Source: Planctomycetaceae bacterium UBA2972 (lineage in GTDB: Bacteria > Planctomycetota > Planctomycetia > Pirellulales > Pirellulaceae). Taken from it: DNA of 64,000 nucleotides. Of this stretch, positions 8,377 to 15,697 are shown piece by piece. A program made the position numbers and the translations under genes. The notes beneath the pieces are model-generated. The model saw only the letters and a program-made list of their open reading frames with translations. It ran no database searches and was not told where the DNA came from. The stretch is from the NCBI GenBank assembly GCA_002348315.1, contig DEAW01000147.1, positions 1-64,000 of the forward strand. Reading direction: 5' to 3'. Each line of letters opens with the position of its first letter. Within the stretch, counting starts at the first letter, position 1.

Positions 8377-8475
8377 ATGGCAAAACCAAATCACAAAATC
8401 AAAAAAGCGAACCATGGTCGTCGACCAGCCAGTTCCAAAGCTCGTAAAGCAAAGCGTAAGCATATCAAGACTTAA
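8377..8475 (+). CDS. Very small basic protein (32 aa)
   Basis: An ATG at 8377 preceded by a GGAAAAG purine run opens a 32-residue frame, MAKPNHKIKKANHGRRPASS followed by a Lys/Arg-rich tail ending HIKT. About half of its residues are Lys, Arg or His, as in tiny ribosomal proteins such as bTHX or bL36. I see no zinc-binding Cys. It lies 43 bases upstream of the dehydratase gene and probably shares its transcript. Its composition suggests RNA or ribosome binding, but I do not recognise the family, and existence as a gene rests on the start context and composition. Confidence 0.6.
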   Translation: MAKPNHKIKKANHGRRPASSKARKAKRKHIKT

Positions 8476-8518
8476 TTGTTCGAATTCACGACGAACCTGT
8501 TTCTAAGGACAGATTCAT

Positions 8519-9037
8519 TTGGCTGATAAAGAACTACTTGTTGACCTCGATGCGATCGATTTGACGACTCCGATTGCAGATATCGAAGAGATTCGCCAGT
8601 ACAACCCTCAGCGTTTCGAAATGGAACAGCTGACCGGCATTCTCTACGAGAATATGGAAGAAGGCGTAGCGGTAGCCTATAAGGATATTACCGACGACGA
8701 CTTCTGGACTCGGGGCCACATGCCCAATATGCCGTTGATGCCGGGTGTTGTTATGCTCGAAGCCTGTGCTCAGGCTTGTAGCTTCTTTTGCCAAAAGAAT
8801 GATATGCTGGGAGCGGATATGCTTGGGTTTGGCGGACTGGACGAAGTCCGGTTCCGCGATCCGGTTACTCCCGGAGACCGTCTGATCATCATGTGCAAGC
8901 TTATTAAAGCTCGCAGGAACCGCATGGTGGTCTGTAAATTTCAGGGTGTCGTAAACGGCAGTTTGGCGGTGGAAGGAGTTCTCCGGGGAATCCCGATTCC
9001 GACCGAACAATTGCAAGCCGCTCTCAACTCTAAATAA
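8519..9037 (+). CDS. FabA/FabZ-type 3-hydroxyacyl-ACP dehydratase
   Basis: This 172-residue hot-dog-fold protein carries the FabZ catalytic pattern GHMPNMPLMPGVVMLEA, with His67 and Glu81 as the catalytic pair. It should dehydrate 3-hydroxyacyl-ACP in fatty acid synthesis. The start is TTG at 8519 with AAGGACA upstream. The next in-frame ATG would remove the N-terminal strand. An N-terminal extension of about 30 residues and the position next to trmB are unlike a canonical fab operon, so it may be a FabZ paralogue with its own acyl substrate. Confidence 0.85.
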   Translation: MADKELLVDLDAIDLTTPIADIEEIRQYNPQRFEMEQLTGILYENMEEGVAVAYKDITDDDFWTRGHMPNMPLMPGVVMLEACAQACSFFCQKNDMLGADMLGFGGLDEVRFRDPVTPGDRLIIMCKLIKARRNRMVVCKFQGVVNGSLAVEGVLRGIPIPTEQLQAALNSK

Positions 9038-9057
9038 CTCCAGTGCACTGAGATCTC

Positions 9058-9702
9058 ATGGGGCGTCGCGCATTACCCAAACTCAATCCCAAGCTGGATT
9101 ACAGTGATTACTACGACGAGATTGGTCGTCTGCCGGACGATTGGAAACTCTCGACACTGTTTGACCCAACCATTCCACTGGAAGTGGAATTAGGAAGTGG
9201 CAAAGGGCTCTTTATTACGACGGCTTCAGGCGTATGTCCCGAGCGAAACTTTCTGGGCATTGAAATACGTAAGAAGTATGCCAATTACTGTGCGGCCAAG
9301 ATTTCAGAAGCCGGACGAGACAACGCTTTCATGTTGCAGGGTGATGGCTTACTGTTCTTTCATAAATTCTTACCGGATAAGTCGGTAGATGATGTGCATG
9401 TATACTTTCCTGACCCCTGGTGGAAGTCGAAACATCGTAAGCGCCGAGTGCTCAATGAGTCGTATATGCAGGATGTCATTCGTGTTCTGAAAGACGAGGG
9501 CAGGTTTCATTTTTGGACGGATGTGGAGGAATACTATCTTTCCACACTGGAACTGCTCAAAGAGTTCCCGGTTCTTAAAGGGCCTCAGCCAGTGACGGCG
9601 AAGCCGGCCGAACATGATATGGATTATCGCACGCATTATGAGCGTCGTACTCGGCGGTATGATCGTCCCGTTTATCGCAGTTTGTACGTCCGTGGGTGTT
9701 AA
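9058..9702 (+). CDS. trmB: tRNA (guanine-N7-)-methyltransferase TrmB
   Basis: This 214-residue class I methyltransferase has SAM motif I EVELGSGKG at about 42-50, FLGIEIRKKYA, and the family signature VYFPDPWWKSKHRKRR. TrmB methylates G46 of tRNA using SAM. It starts 20 bases after the dehydratase stop and is probably co-transcribed with it. Its stop overlaps the convergent purF stop by four bases. The length is normal. Confidence 0.95.
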   Translation: MGRRALPKLNPKLDYSDYYDEIGRLPDDWKLSTLFDPTIPLEVELGSGKGLFITTASGVCPERNFLGIEIRKKYANYCAAKISEAGRDNAFMLQGDGLLFFHKFLPDKSVDDVHVYFPDPWWKSKHRKRRVLNESYMQDVIRVLKDEGRFHFWTDVEEYYLSTLELLKEFPVLKGPQPVTAKPAEHDMDYRTHYERRTRRYDRPVYRSLYVRGC

Positions 9703-11588
9703 TAGGCCCGAGCGTCATTCTTTTCCATGAAGTTGATGAACGATCGGTTGGCAACACGGTTCCCACCCGGCGTTGGATAGTCTCCTGTGAAGTACCAGTC
9801 CCCGGTGTGATTAGGGCAGGCCTTGTGAAGCCCTTCAATGGTTTGATACACAATTTCCACTTCTGCGTTCATATCAGGCGGGGTTAGGATTTTTCCGATA
9901 CGTTTTGAGATTTCTTCGGGCGTGAATGGTTCGAATAATCGGACGACGTGATTCACAGTCTGAGAAGCAGGTTGATTCTCTTCAGCAAGACAAGCCTGAT
10001 AAATCTCGTCTAGGATCTCCGTTTGGTCACGATCGTGTACTAATTCCACGGCCGCCTCGAACGCAACGAAATCAGCCATCTTGGACATATCAATTCCGTA
10101 ACAATCGGGAAATCGAATTTGCGGGGAAGACGAGACGACGATGATCTTCTTCATTCCCAAACGATCTAAGATACGCAGAATACTGCTTCTTAGTGTTGTC
10201 CCCCGTACGATCGAGTCATCCAAAACTACCAGTGTGTCTTCCGGTCCGATGATTCCATAGGTTGTGTCGTAAACCTTAGCAACCAGATCCTCCCGGTCGG
10301 CATCTGCAGTAATAAATGTACGCAGCTTAGCATCCTTGGTCATTAGTTTTTCGACACGAGGCTGTAACGTTAGCAAGCGATCGATTTCTTCCTGGGACGC
10401 ACCTTTCTTGAGCGACAGGGCAACTTTTTCGGTAACGTATTTTCGTATCCCCTCGACCATTCCAAAGTAGGCTGTCTCAGCCGTATTAGGAATGTAAGAG
10501 AAGACGGTATGTTCCAGATCGTAGTTAACCTTTTCGAGCACATTCTTAGCAAGAGAACTGCCGAGCTCTTTACGTTCCTGGTAGATATCACAGTCCGTGC
10601 CACGGGAAAAGTAAATGCGTTCAAAGGAACACGACTTTCGTGGTAGTGGTTCGTTGACAACTTCGCTGGAGACCGTTCCATCACGCTTAACGATTAAAGC
10701 GTGCCCCGGGTCCACTTCCTGAACCGAGTCCATTGGGACATTCAACGCCGTTTGTAATTGAGGACGTTCCGAAGCGATCGCAACAATTTCATCGTCCTTG
10801 TAATAAAAGGCGGGACGAATGCCAGCAGGGTCACGCAGCACAAACATATCACCATGGCCAATCATACCGGCCATGACGTAGCCACCATCGAAGGCTTTCG
10901 TGGCCTTCCTCAGAATCATCCCGATATCGAGGTCTTCAATGATGTGTTTGGTGATTTCTTTACGAGCAATTTTTTGTTTGTTGTACTTTCGAAAGATGGC
11001 GTCGTTTGCTTCATCCAGAAAGTGTCCAATCTTTTCCAGCACAATCACCGTGTCTGTTCGATTACGTGGGTGTTGACCGAGATCAACTAACATTTCAAAC
11101 AGCTCGGCGTTATTGGTTAGGTTGAAGTTGCCGGCCATGACGAGGTTTCTCGTCATCCAGTTGTTTTGACGCAGAAACGGATGACAGAATGTTTCTCCGG
11201 ATCCGCCAAACGTGCCGTACCGCAGATGCCCCAGCAGCAGTTCGCCGGCAAACAGAATGTTTTCTTTGACCCACTGTCCGTCAAAGTAATCATCGGGATA
11301 GATATCCCGGGCTTCGACAAAAGATCGTGCCAGCCGATTGGAGACTTCCATGATCGGATTCTTGCCGGCACTGCGAGTGCGAAAAATATAGGGGTCACCC
11401 GGAGGCATATCGAGTTTGATGACGGCAACTCCGGCACCGTCCTGCCCGCGATTGTGTTGCTTTTCCATCAGCAGCGTTAACTTGTTAATACCGTACATTG
11501 GAGTACCGTATTTCTGGATATAGTAATCCAGAGGCTTTAAGAGTCGTATCGCTGCAATACCGCACTCATGGCCGATCCAATCGCTCAT
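9699..11588 (-). CDS. purF: Amidophosphoribosyltransferase PurF
   Basis: This protein catalyses the first committed step of purine synthesis, PRPP plus glutamine to phosphoribosylamine. It has an N-terminal glutamine amidotransferase domain with catalytic Cys9 (GHECGIAAIR) behind a short leader that is presumably removed, and HNRGQDGAGV. The phosphoribosyltransferase domain has LVVLDDSIVRGTT, the PRPP loop, and CSFERIYFSRG. At 629 residues it is about 130 longer than most PurF proteins. The extra length lies partly in the glutaminase domain and at the C-terminus. It follows nagB by 91 bases on the same strand. Confidence 0.93.
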   Translation of the reverse strand: MSDWIGHECGIAAIRLLKPLDYYIQKYGTPMYGINKLTLLMEKQHNRGQDGAGVAVIKLDMPPGDPYIFRTRSAGKNPIMEVSNRLARSFVEARDIYPDDYFDGQWVKENILFAGELLLGHLRYGTFGGSGETFCHPFLRQNNWMTRNLVMAGNFNLTNNAELFEMLVDLGQHPRNRTDTVIVLEKIGHFLDEANDAIFRKYNKQKIARKEITKHIIEDLDIGMILRKATKAFDGGYVMAGMIGHGDMFVLRDPAGIRPAFYYKDDEIVAIASERPQLQTALNVPMDSVQEVDPGHALIVKRDGTVSSEVVNEPLPRKSCSFERIYFSRGTDCDIYQERKELGSSLAKNVLEKVNYDLEHTVFSYIPNTAETAYFGMVEGIRKYVTEKVALSLKKGASQEEIDRLLTLQPRVEKLMTKDAKLRTFITADADREDLVAKVYDTTYGIIGPEDTLVVLDDSIVRGTTLRSSILRILDRLGMKKIIVVSSSPQIRFPDCYGIDMSKMADFVAFEAAVELVHDRDQTEILDEIYQACLAEENQPASQTVNHVVRLFEPFTPEEISKRIGKILTPPDMNAEVEIVYQTIEGLHKACPNHTGDWYFTGDYPTPGGNRVANRSFINFMEKNDARAY

Positions 11589-11679
11589 AACATACCGTCC
11601 TCGGGTTATGTTTGTGTGTTAGATAAGAGAGTTGTCATTCTAGATAGCGTTGAGAAATTACTCAAGCAAGCACTTGAGA

Positions 11680-12414
11680 TTATTCAGCAGGCAGTAAGCA
11701 AGCTGCAGCGGAATCGAGATAAAAGGTAACATCCGGATGCTGTTGTAGTGCACTGGCAGTACACTCACTGCTGACCGGTCCGGCGATCGCATCGCGTATC
11801 GCTGTGGCTTTGTGTTCACCTGTGGCGAGTAAAATGATTTTGCGAGCGTCCATGATGGTCGCCACGCCCATCGTGATTGCTCGACGTGGGACTTCCGCTT
11901 TGGATTGAAAGAACCGGGCATTATCGTCAATCGTTTGATGGTCTAACTCAGTGATATGTGTACGACTCCCTAACGCCGTACCCGGCTCATTGAAGGCAAT
12001 GTGACCGTCTGACCCGATTCCCAGGATTTGCAGATCGATCCCACCCGCCTCTGTAATCCGGTCTTCATACCACTGACAATACGCCCCGTAATCAGACTCG
12101 ACACCCGAAGGAACGAAGATTCGCTGGCTGGGAAGATCCACATGATTAAACAACTGCTGATGCATGAAATAATAGTAGCTCTGCGGATGGTCGCGGTGCA
12201 GGCCGATGTATTCATCAAGATTGAACGAGGTGGCTTCAGCAAAACTAATCTCGCCAGCCTTAAATCGAGCAATCAGATTTTCATAGACTCCGATCGGAGT
12301 ACTCCCCGTGGCAAGTCCCAGGACAGCTGCAGGGTTGGCAGCTAAGCACTCGGCAAAAACAGTGGCTGCCTGAGTACTCATTTGTTGATAATCATCACAG
12401 AGAACGACGTTCAT
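11680..12414 (-). CDS. nagB: Glucosamine-6-phosphate deaminase NagB
   Basis: This 244-residue protein has all NagB hallmarks: GLATGSTPIGVY for phosphosugar binding, the catalytic Asp in FNLDEYIGL, and GIGSDGHIAFNEPG with its Asp and His. It converts glucosamine-6-phosphate to fructose-6-phosphate and ammonia. It is upstream of purF on the same strand and divergent from a NagB-LmbE fusion. Pairing with purF may link amino-sugar nitrogen to nucleotide synthesis, but that is only contextual. Confidence 0.95.
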   Translation of the reverse strand: MNVVLCDDYQQMSTQAATVFAECLAANPAAVLGLATGSTPIGVYENLIARFKAGEISFAEATSFNLDEYIGLHRDHPQSYYYFMHQQLFNHVDLPSQRIFVPSGVESDYGAYCQWYEDRITEAGGIDLQILGIGSDGHIAFNEPGTALGSRTHITELDHQTIDDNARFFQSKAEVPRRAITMGVATIMDARKIILLATGEHKATAIRDAIAGPVSSECTASALQQHPDVTFYLDSAAACLLPAE

Positions 12415-12634
12415 AATGGCCTTAATTCGGTAGGTATATTTGATACAGGCTTTACAAAAGGTGCAACCCGAACCTGCTTGCAGGAAAGAATCAACTAAGT
12501 TAGCTACACCCTACCATAGCGTTAATTCAAGCATAGCCTAGAATTACTAATGAGTATGGCTTTCGAGCAAAGTCGTCACTCGTACATAGCCGCCGTTTAA
12601 TCTACCAGCCTGAACAGTAAGCGCAGAATCGAAG
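12415..12634. other. Divergent intergenic region between nagB and the NagB-LmbE gene
   Basis: The 220-base spacer must hold promoters for both amino-sugar genes. A small inverted repeat, CCTGC-TT-GCAGG (12473-12484), is visible, but its stem is only 5 bp. No coding frame or terminator is seen. Confidence 0.4.
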
Positions 12635-14533
12635 ATGGTTCAATCCACAATCACCGAATCGAATGACAATAGCTTTTTAGTGCCACATACAAAGCTGCCG
12701 GTCATGATGTATACCACTCCGGATGAAACGAACAGCGCCGTTGCTCAGCGGATAGCCAGTGTCATTCGTCGTGCTGATCAACAGGATCGCAAAGCAGTAT
12801 TGCTGCTCTCGCCAGGCTCGACACCACAGGGAGTCTACCGTGAATTGGTGCGGCTTCACGAGCAGCAAGGGTTGGATTTTTCCAACGTCATCGTGTTTGT
12901 GTCGGTAGAGTTTTACGGGATTACAAAAGATAGACCACAGAGTATTTACGCTTCGCTACATGCCAATCTATTCGACTTAATCAATATCCCCAAAGATCAG
13001 ATCCATGTACCCGACAGTCAGATCGAGCTGAGTCGAATGGCAGCTTATTGTCAGGAATTCGACGAATTGATTCAGGAAGTGGGGGGCATCGATTTTGCGC
13101 TGTTAGGTTTCGGTTCCAACGGGCACATTGCCGGAAATGAGCCTTTCTCCGAGTCCAACAGCCGTACGCATATGTGTGTATTGGATCCGGTGACACGAAT
13201 CTGCCTGGCCAGTGAATTCTTCGGCGAAGACAACGTTCCGACGCAGGCGATTACGATGGGGCTGGGAACCATTATGGAATCTCGTGAAGTGGCCGTGATG
13301 GCGTTGGGCGAACATAAAGCTCGCGTGATCTGTGCTCTGGCGGAAGGGCCGGTGACCAACAAAGTGCCCGTCAGTCTGTTTCAGGATCACGGGAATACCA
13401 ATGTCTATTTAGATTCGGCATCAGCCGGTGGCTTAGAAGCTATTGCCACTCCGTGGACGTTCGGGAGCGTCGACTGGGACGAGACGATGATCATCCGTGC
13501 TTTGGTTTGGCTTTGTGAACAAACTAATAAGTCGTTACTAAAACTCGATGACGATGATTTTCGGAATCACAATCTACATCAACTCCTTCGCCATCATGGG
13601 CCTTCCCATTTATTAGCCCGGCGCGTTTTCAATTTGGTGCAGGATACAATTTGTGACCGCGTACTGGAAGCTGAGAAGCAGACCGTTATTTGTTTCAGCC
13701 CGCATCCCGATGATGATGTAATCAGCATGGGAGGCACATTAATTCGACTGAACGAAGAAGGACATGAAGCTCATATTGCCTATATGACCAGCGGTAATAT
13801 CGCGGTATTTGATGACGACGCTCAGCGTATCGCTGATTTAGTAACCGAGTACAACCATCTGTTTGGTATCGAGAATGAGAAGTCGATGGAAGTCGAACGG
13901 CGGGTTTCGGATGATCTGGCGAACAAGAAACCGGGGAATCCGGACAGTGATGCCGTCCTTAAGATTAAGGGTTTGATTCGCTGGAGCGAAGCGAAAGCCG
14001 GAGCGATCGTCGCAGGTTGTCAGGAAGACCATCTGCATTTTCTTGATCTCCCGTTTTATCGCACCGGGACGGTCAAAAAGAATCCGGTGGGTGACGCTGA
14101 CGTTTCCATCATCACGTCGTTACTAGAGAAAGTACAACCGGATGTCATCTTCGTTGCTGGTGACTTGTCCGATCCGCATGGTACTCATCGAGTATGTGCC
14201 GAGGCAATTTTCAGCGCGATCGGTGTACTTCAACAACAGGGTAGCAAAGTTCCTGAAGTCTTGCTTTACCGTGGAGCCTGGCATGAATATGCAATTCATG
14301 AGATTGATTTGAGTGTGCCACTTAGCCCTGGCCATCAGCAGACCAAACGAAAAGCAATCTTCAAGCATGAGAGCCAGAAGGATGAAGCTTTATTTCCCGG
14401 TTCGGATCCGCGGGAATTCTGGGAGCGTGCAGAAGATCGAAACAAAGCGACAGCCAAACAGTTTAATGATCTTGGACTACCCGAGTTTCCGGCATTGGAA
14501 GCTTTCCAGCGATGGAATGGCCAAAAGCTATAG
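12635..14533 (+). CDS. NagB-like domain fused to PIG-L/LmbE deacetylase domain
   Basis: Residues 20-275 align with NagB (LSPGSTPQGVY at 59, GFGSNGHIAGNEP at 158). Residues 350-600 are a PIG-L/LmbE zinc deacetylase with HPDDD at 357-361 and SDPHGTHR downstream. Together they suggest processing of an N-acetylglucosamine compound. The NagB half is altered at catalytic sites: the LDEY Asp position reads SVEFY (residues 90-94), and the GxDGH Asp is Asn162. The half may therefore be non-catalytic or use another sugar phosphate. NagB-LmbE fusions are known in other bacteria, including Bacteroidetes. The start ATG at 12635 is the first in frame. Confidence 0.88.
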   Translation: MVQSTITESNDNSFLVPHTKLPVMMYTTPDETNSAVAQRIASVIRRADQQDRKAVLLLSPGSTPQGVYRELVRLHEQQGLDFSNVIVFVSVEFYGITKDRPQSIYASLHANLFDLINIPKDQIHVPDSQIELSRMAAYCQEFDELIQEVGGIDFALLGFGSNGHIAGNEPFSESNSRTHMCVLDPVTRICLASEFFGEDNVPTQAITMGLGTIMESREVAVMALGEHKARVICALAEGPVTNKVPVSLFQDHGNTNVYLDSASAGGLEAIATPWTFGSVDWDETMIIRALVWLCEQTNKSLLKLDDDDFRNHNLHQLLRHHGPSHLLARRVFNLVQDTICDRVLEAEKQTVICFSPHPDDDVISMGGTLIRLNEEGHEAHIAYMTSGNIAVFDDDAQRIADLVTEYNHLFGIENEKSMEVERRVSDDLANKKPGNPDSDAVLKIKGLIRWSEAKAGAIVAGCQEDHLHFLDLPFYRTGTVKKNPVGDADVSIITSLLEKVQPDVIFVAGDLSDPHGTHRVCAEAIFSAIGVLQQQGSKVPEVLLYRGAWHEYAIHEIDLSVPLSPGHQQTKRKAIFKHESQKDEALFPGSDPREFWERAEDRNKATAKQFNDLGLPEFPALEAFQRWNGQKL

Positions 14534-14557
14534 AACTGACGAACCTTGGTGACCCGG

Positions 14558-15694
14558 ATGAGTGATTTATTGCGTCAGGAAGTAACTGCCACCGCAAAGA
14601 AAATTGTGGTCAAGGTGGGTACGCGCGTCCTGACAGACTCAGAAGGCAAACTGGATCTTGCTCGGATCAGTTCACTGGCCAGTCAGTTATCAGCCATTGC
14701 CTCTAAAGGACGTCAGGTTGTTCTTGTTAGTTCCGGGGCGGTCGGCGCCGGGCTGAATCGGCTTGGGATGCATTCCCGCCCAACCGATGTTGCCACGCTA
14801 CAGGCGATTGCAGCCGTCGGGCAGACCGATTTGATCCAAACGTATCAAAAACTGTTCAATGCCGAAGGTCGTGTTGCCGCTCAGGTATTGTTAACAGCGA
14901 ACGAGCTTGATGATCGAGTCAGCTATCTTAATGTGCGCAATACGCTGTTGGAATTGCTGGAGCTGAATGTCATCCCCATCGTCAATGAAAATGACACCGT
15001 CTCGGTGGATGAGTTACAAACAACCTTCGGGGATAATGATCAGCTTGCCGGACTGGTAACAAATCTCCTTGGTGCTCAATTACTGATCATCCTATCCGAC
15101 GTGGATGGCCTCTATACCGGTTGCCCGGATGACGATGAATCAGAGTTGGTGGCGACCGTGACTGAATTAGATGAAACGGTTGCCAGCTATGTTCAGGAAT
15201 CCCAGATAGGATTGGGTACGGGCGGAATGGGGTCAAAGCTTCAGGCTGTTCGCATGGTGACTTCGGCGGGTGAAAATGCAGTGATCGCCAACGGACGTGC
15301 AGAAAACGTCATCACTCGTGTCCTCGACGGAGAATCCCTCGGTACGTTGTTTGTTGCTGAGGGGAAAACACTATCTCCCTGGAAACGCTGGTTGCGATTC
15401 TCAGCACAATCACAGGGGACGATTACGTTGGATGACGGAGCGTGCTCGGCAATCCAACAGGGCGGAAGCAGTCTCCTGTCGATTGGCATTACCGGACTGA
15501 CAGGTCAATTCAATAAAGGCGATGTTGTTCAGATTTGTGACACAAAAGGCCAGGAGCTTGCCCGTGGACTCACTAACTATAGTTCGGCGGAATTGCAGAA
15601 GATTCGAGGGCATCGTAGTGAAGAATTTCAACAGATTCTGGGACAATGTCCTTACGACGAAGTGATTCATCGGGACAACCTGGCAGTCGTCTAA
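14558..15694 (+). CDS. proB: Glutamate 5-kinase ProB
   Basis: This is the first enzyme of proline synthesis, phosphorylating glutamate with ATP. The amino-acid-kinase domain shows VVKVGTRVL near the start, LVSSGAVGAG, VNENDTV, FGDNDQLAGLV and the GTGGMGSKLQA motif. A C-terminal PUA domain (about residues 280-360) is present as in the long bacterial form. The frame is open to TTG 14546 and GTG 14549, but ATG 14558 gives the normal N-terminus. It begins 24 bases after the NagB-LmbE stop. Its stop is three bases from the convergent TPR gene. Confidence 0.95.
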   Translation: MSDLLRQEVTATAKKIVVKVGTRVLTDSEGKLDLARISSLASQLSAIASKGRQVVLVSSGAVGAGLNRLGMHSRPTDVATLQAIAAVGQTDLIQTYQKLFNAEGRVAAQVLLTANELDDRVSYLNVRNTLLELLELNVIPIVNENDTVSVDELQTTFGDNDQLAGLVTNLLGAQLLIILSDVDGLYTGCPDDDESELVATVTELDETVASYVQESQIGLGTGGMGSKLQAVRMVTSAGENAVIANGRAENVITRVLDGESLGTLFVAEGKTLSPWKRWLRFSAQSQGTITLDDGACSAIQQGGSSLLSIGITGLTGQFNKGDVVQICDTKGQELARGLTNYSSAELQKIRGHRSEEFQQILGQCPYDEVIHRDNLAVV

Positions 15695-15697
15695 TGC

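Noticed and set aside
8534..9016. 160-residue minus-strand frame
   Set aside because: It is the complement of the FabZ-like gene, which has clear catalytic motifs.
12473..12484. Inverted repeat CCTGC-TT-GCAGG as a nag operator
   Set aside because: A 5-bp stem is too short to support an operator call.
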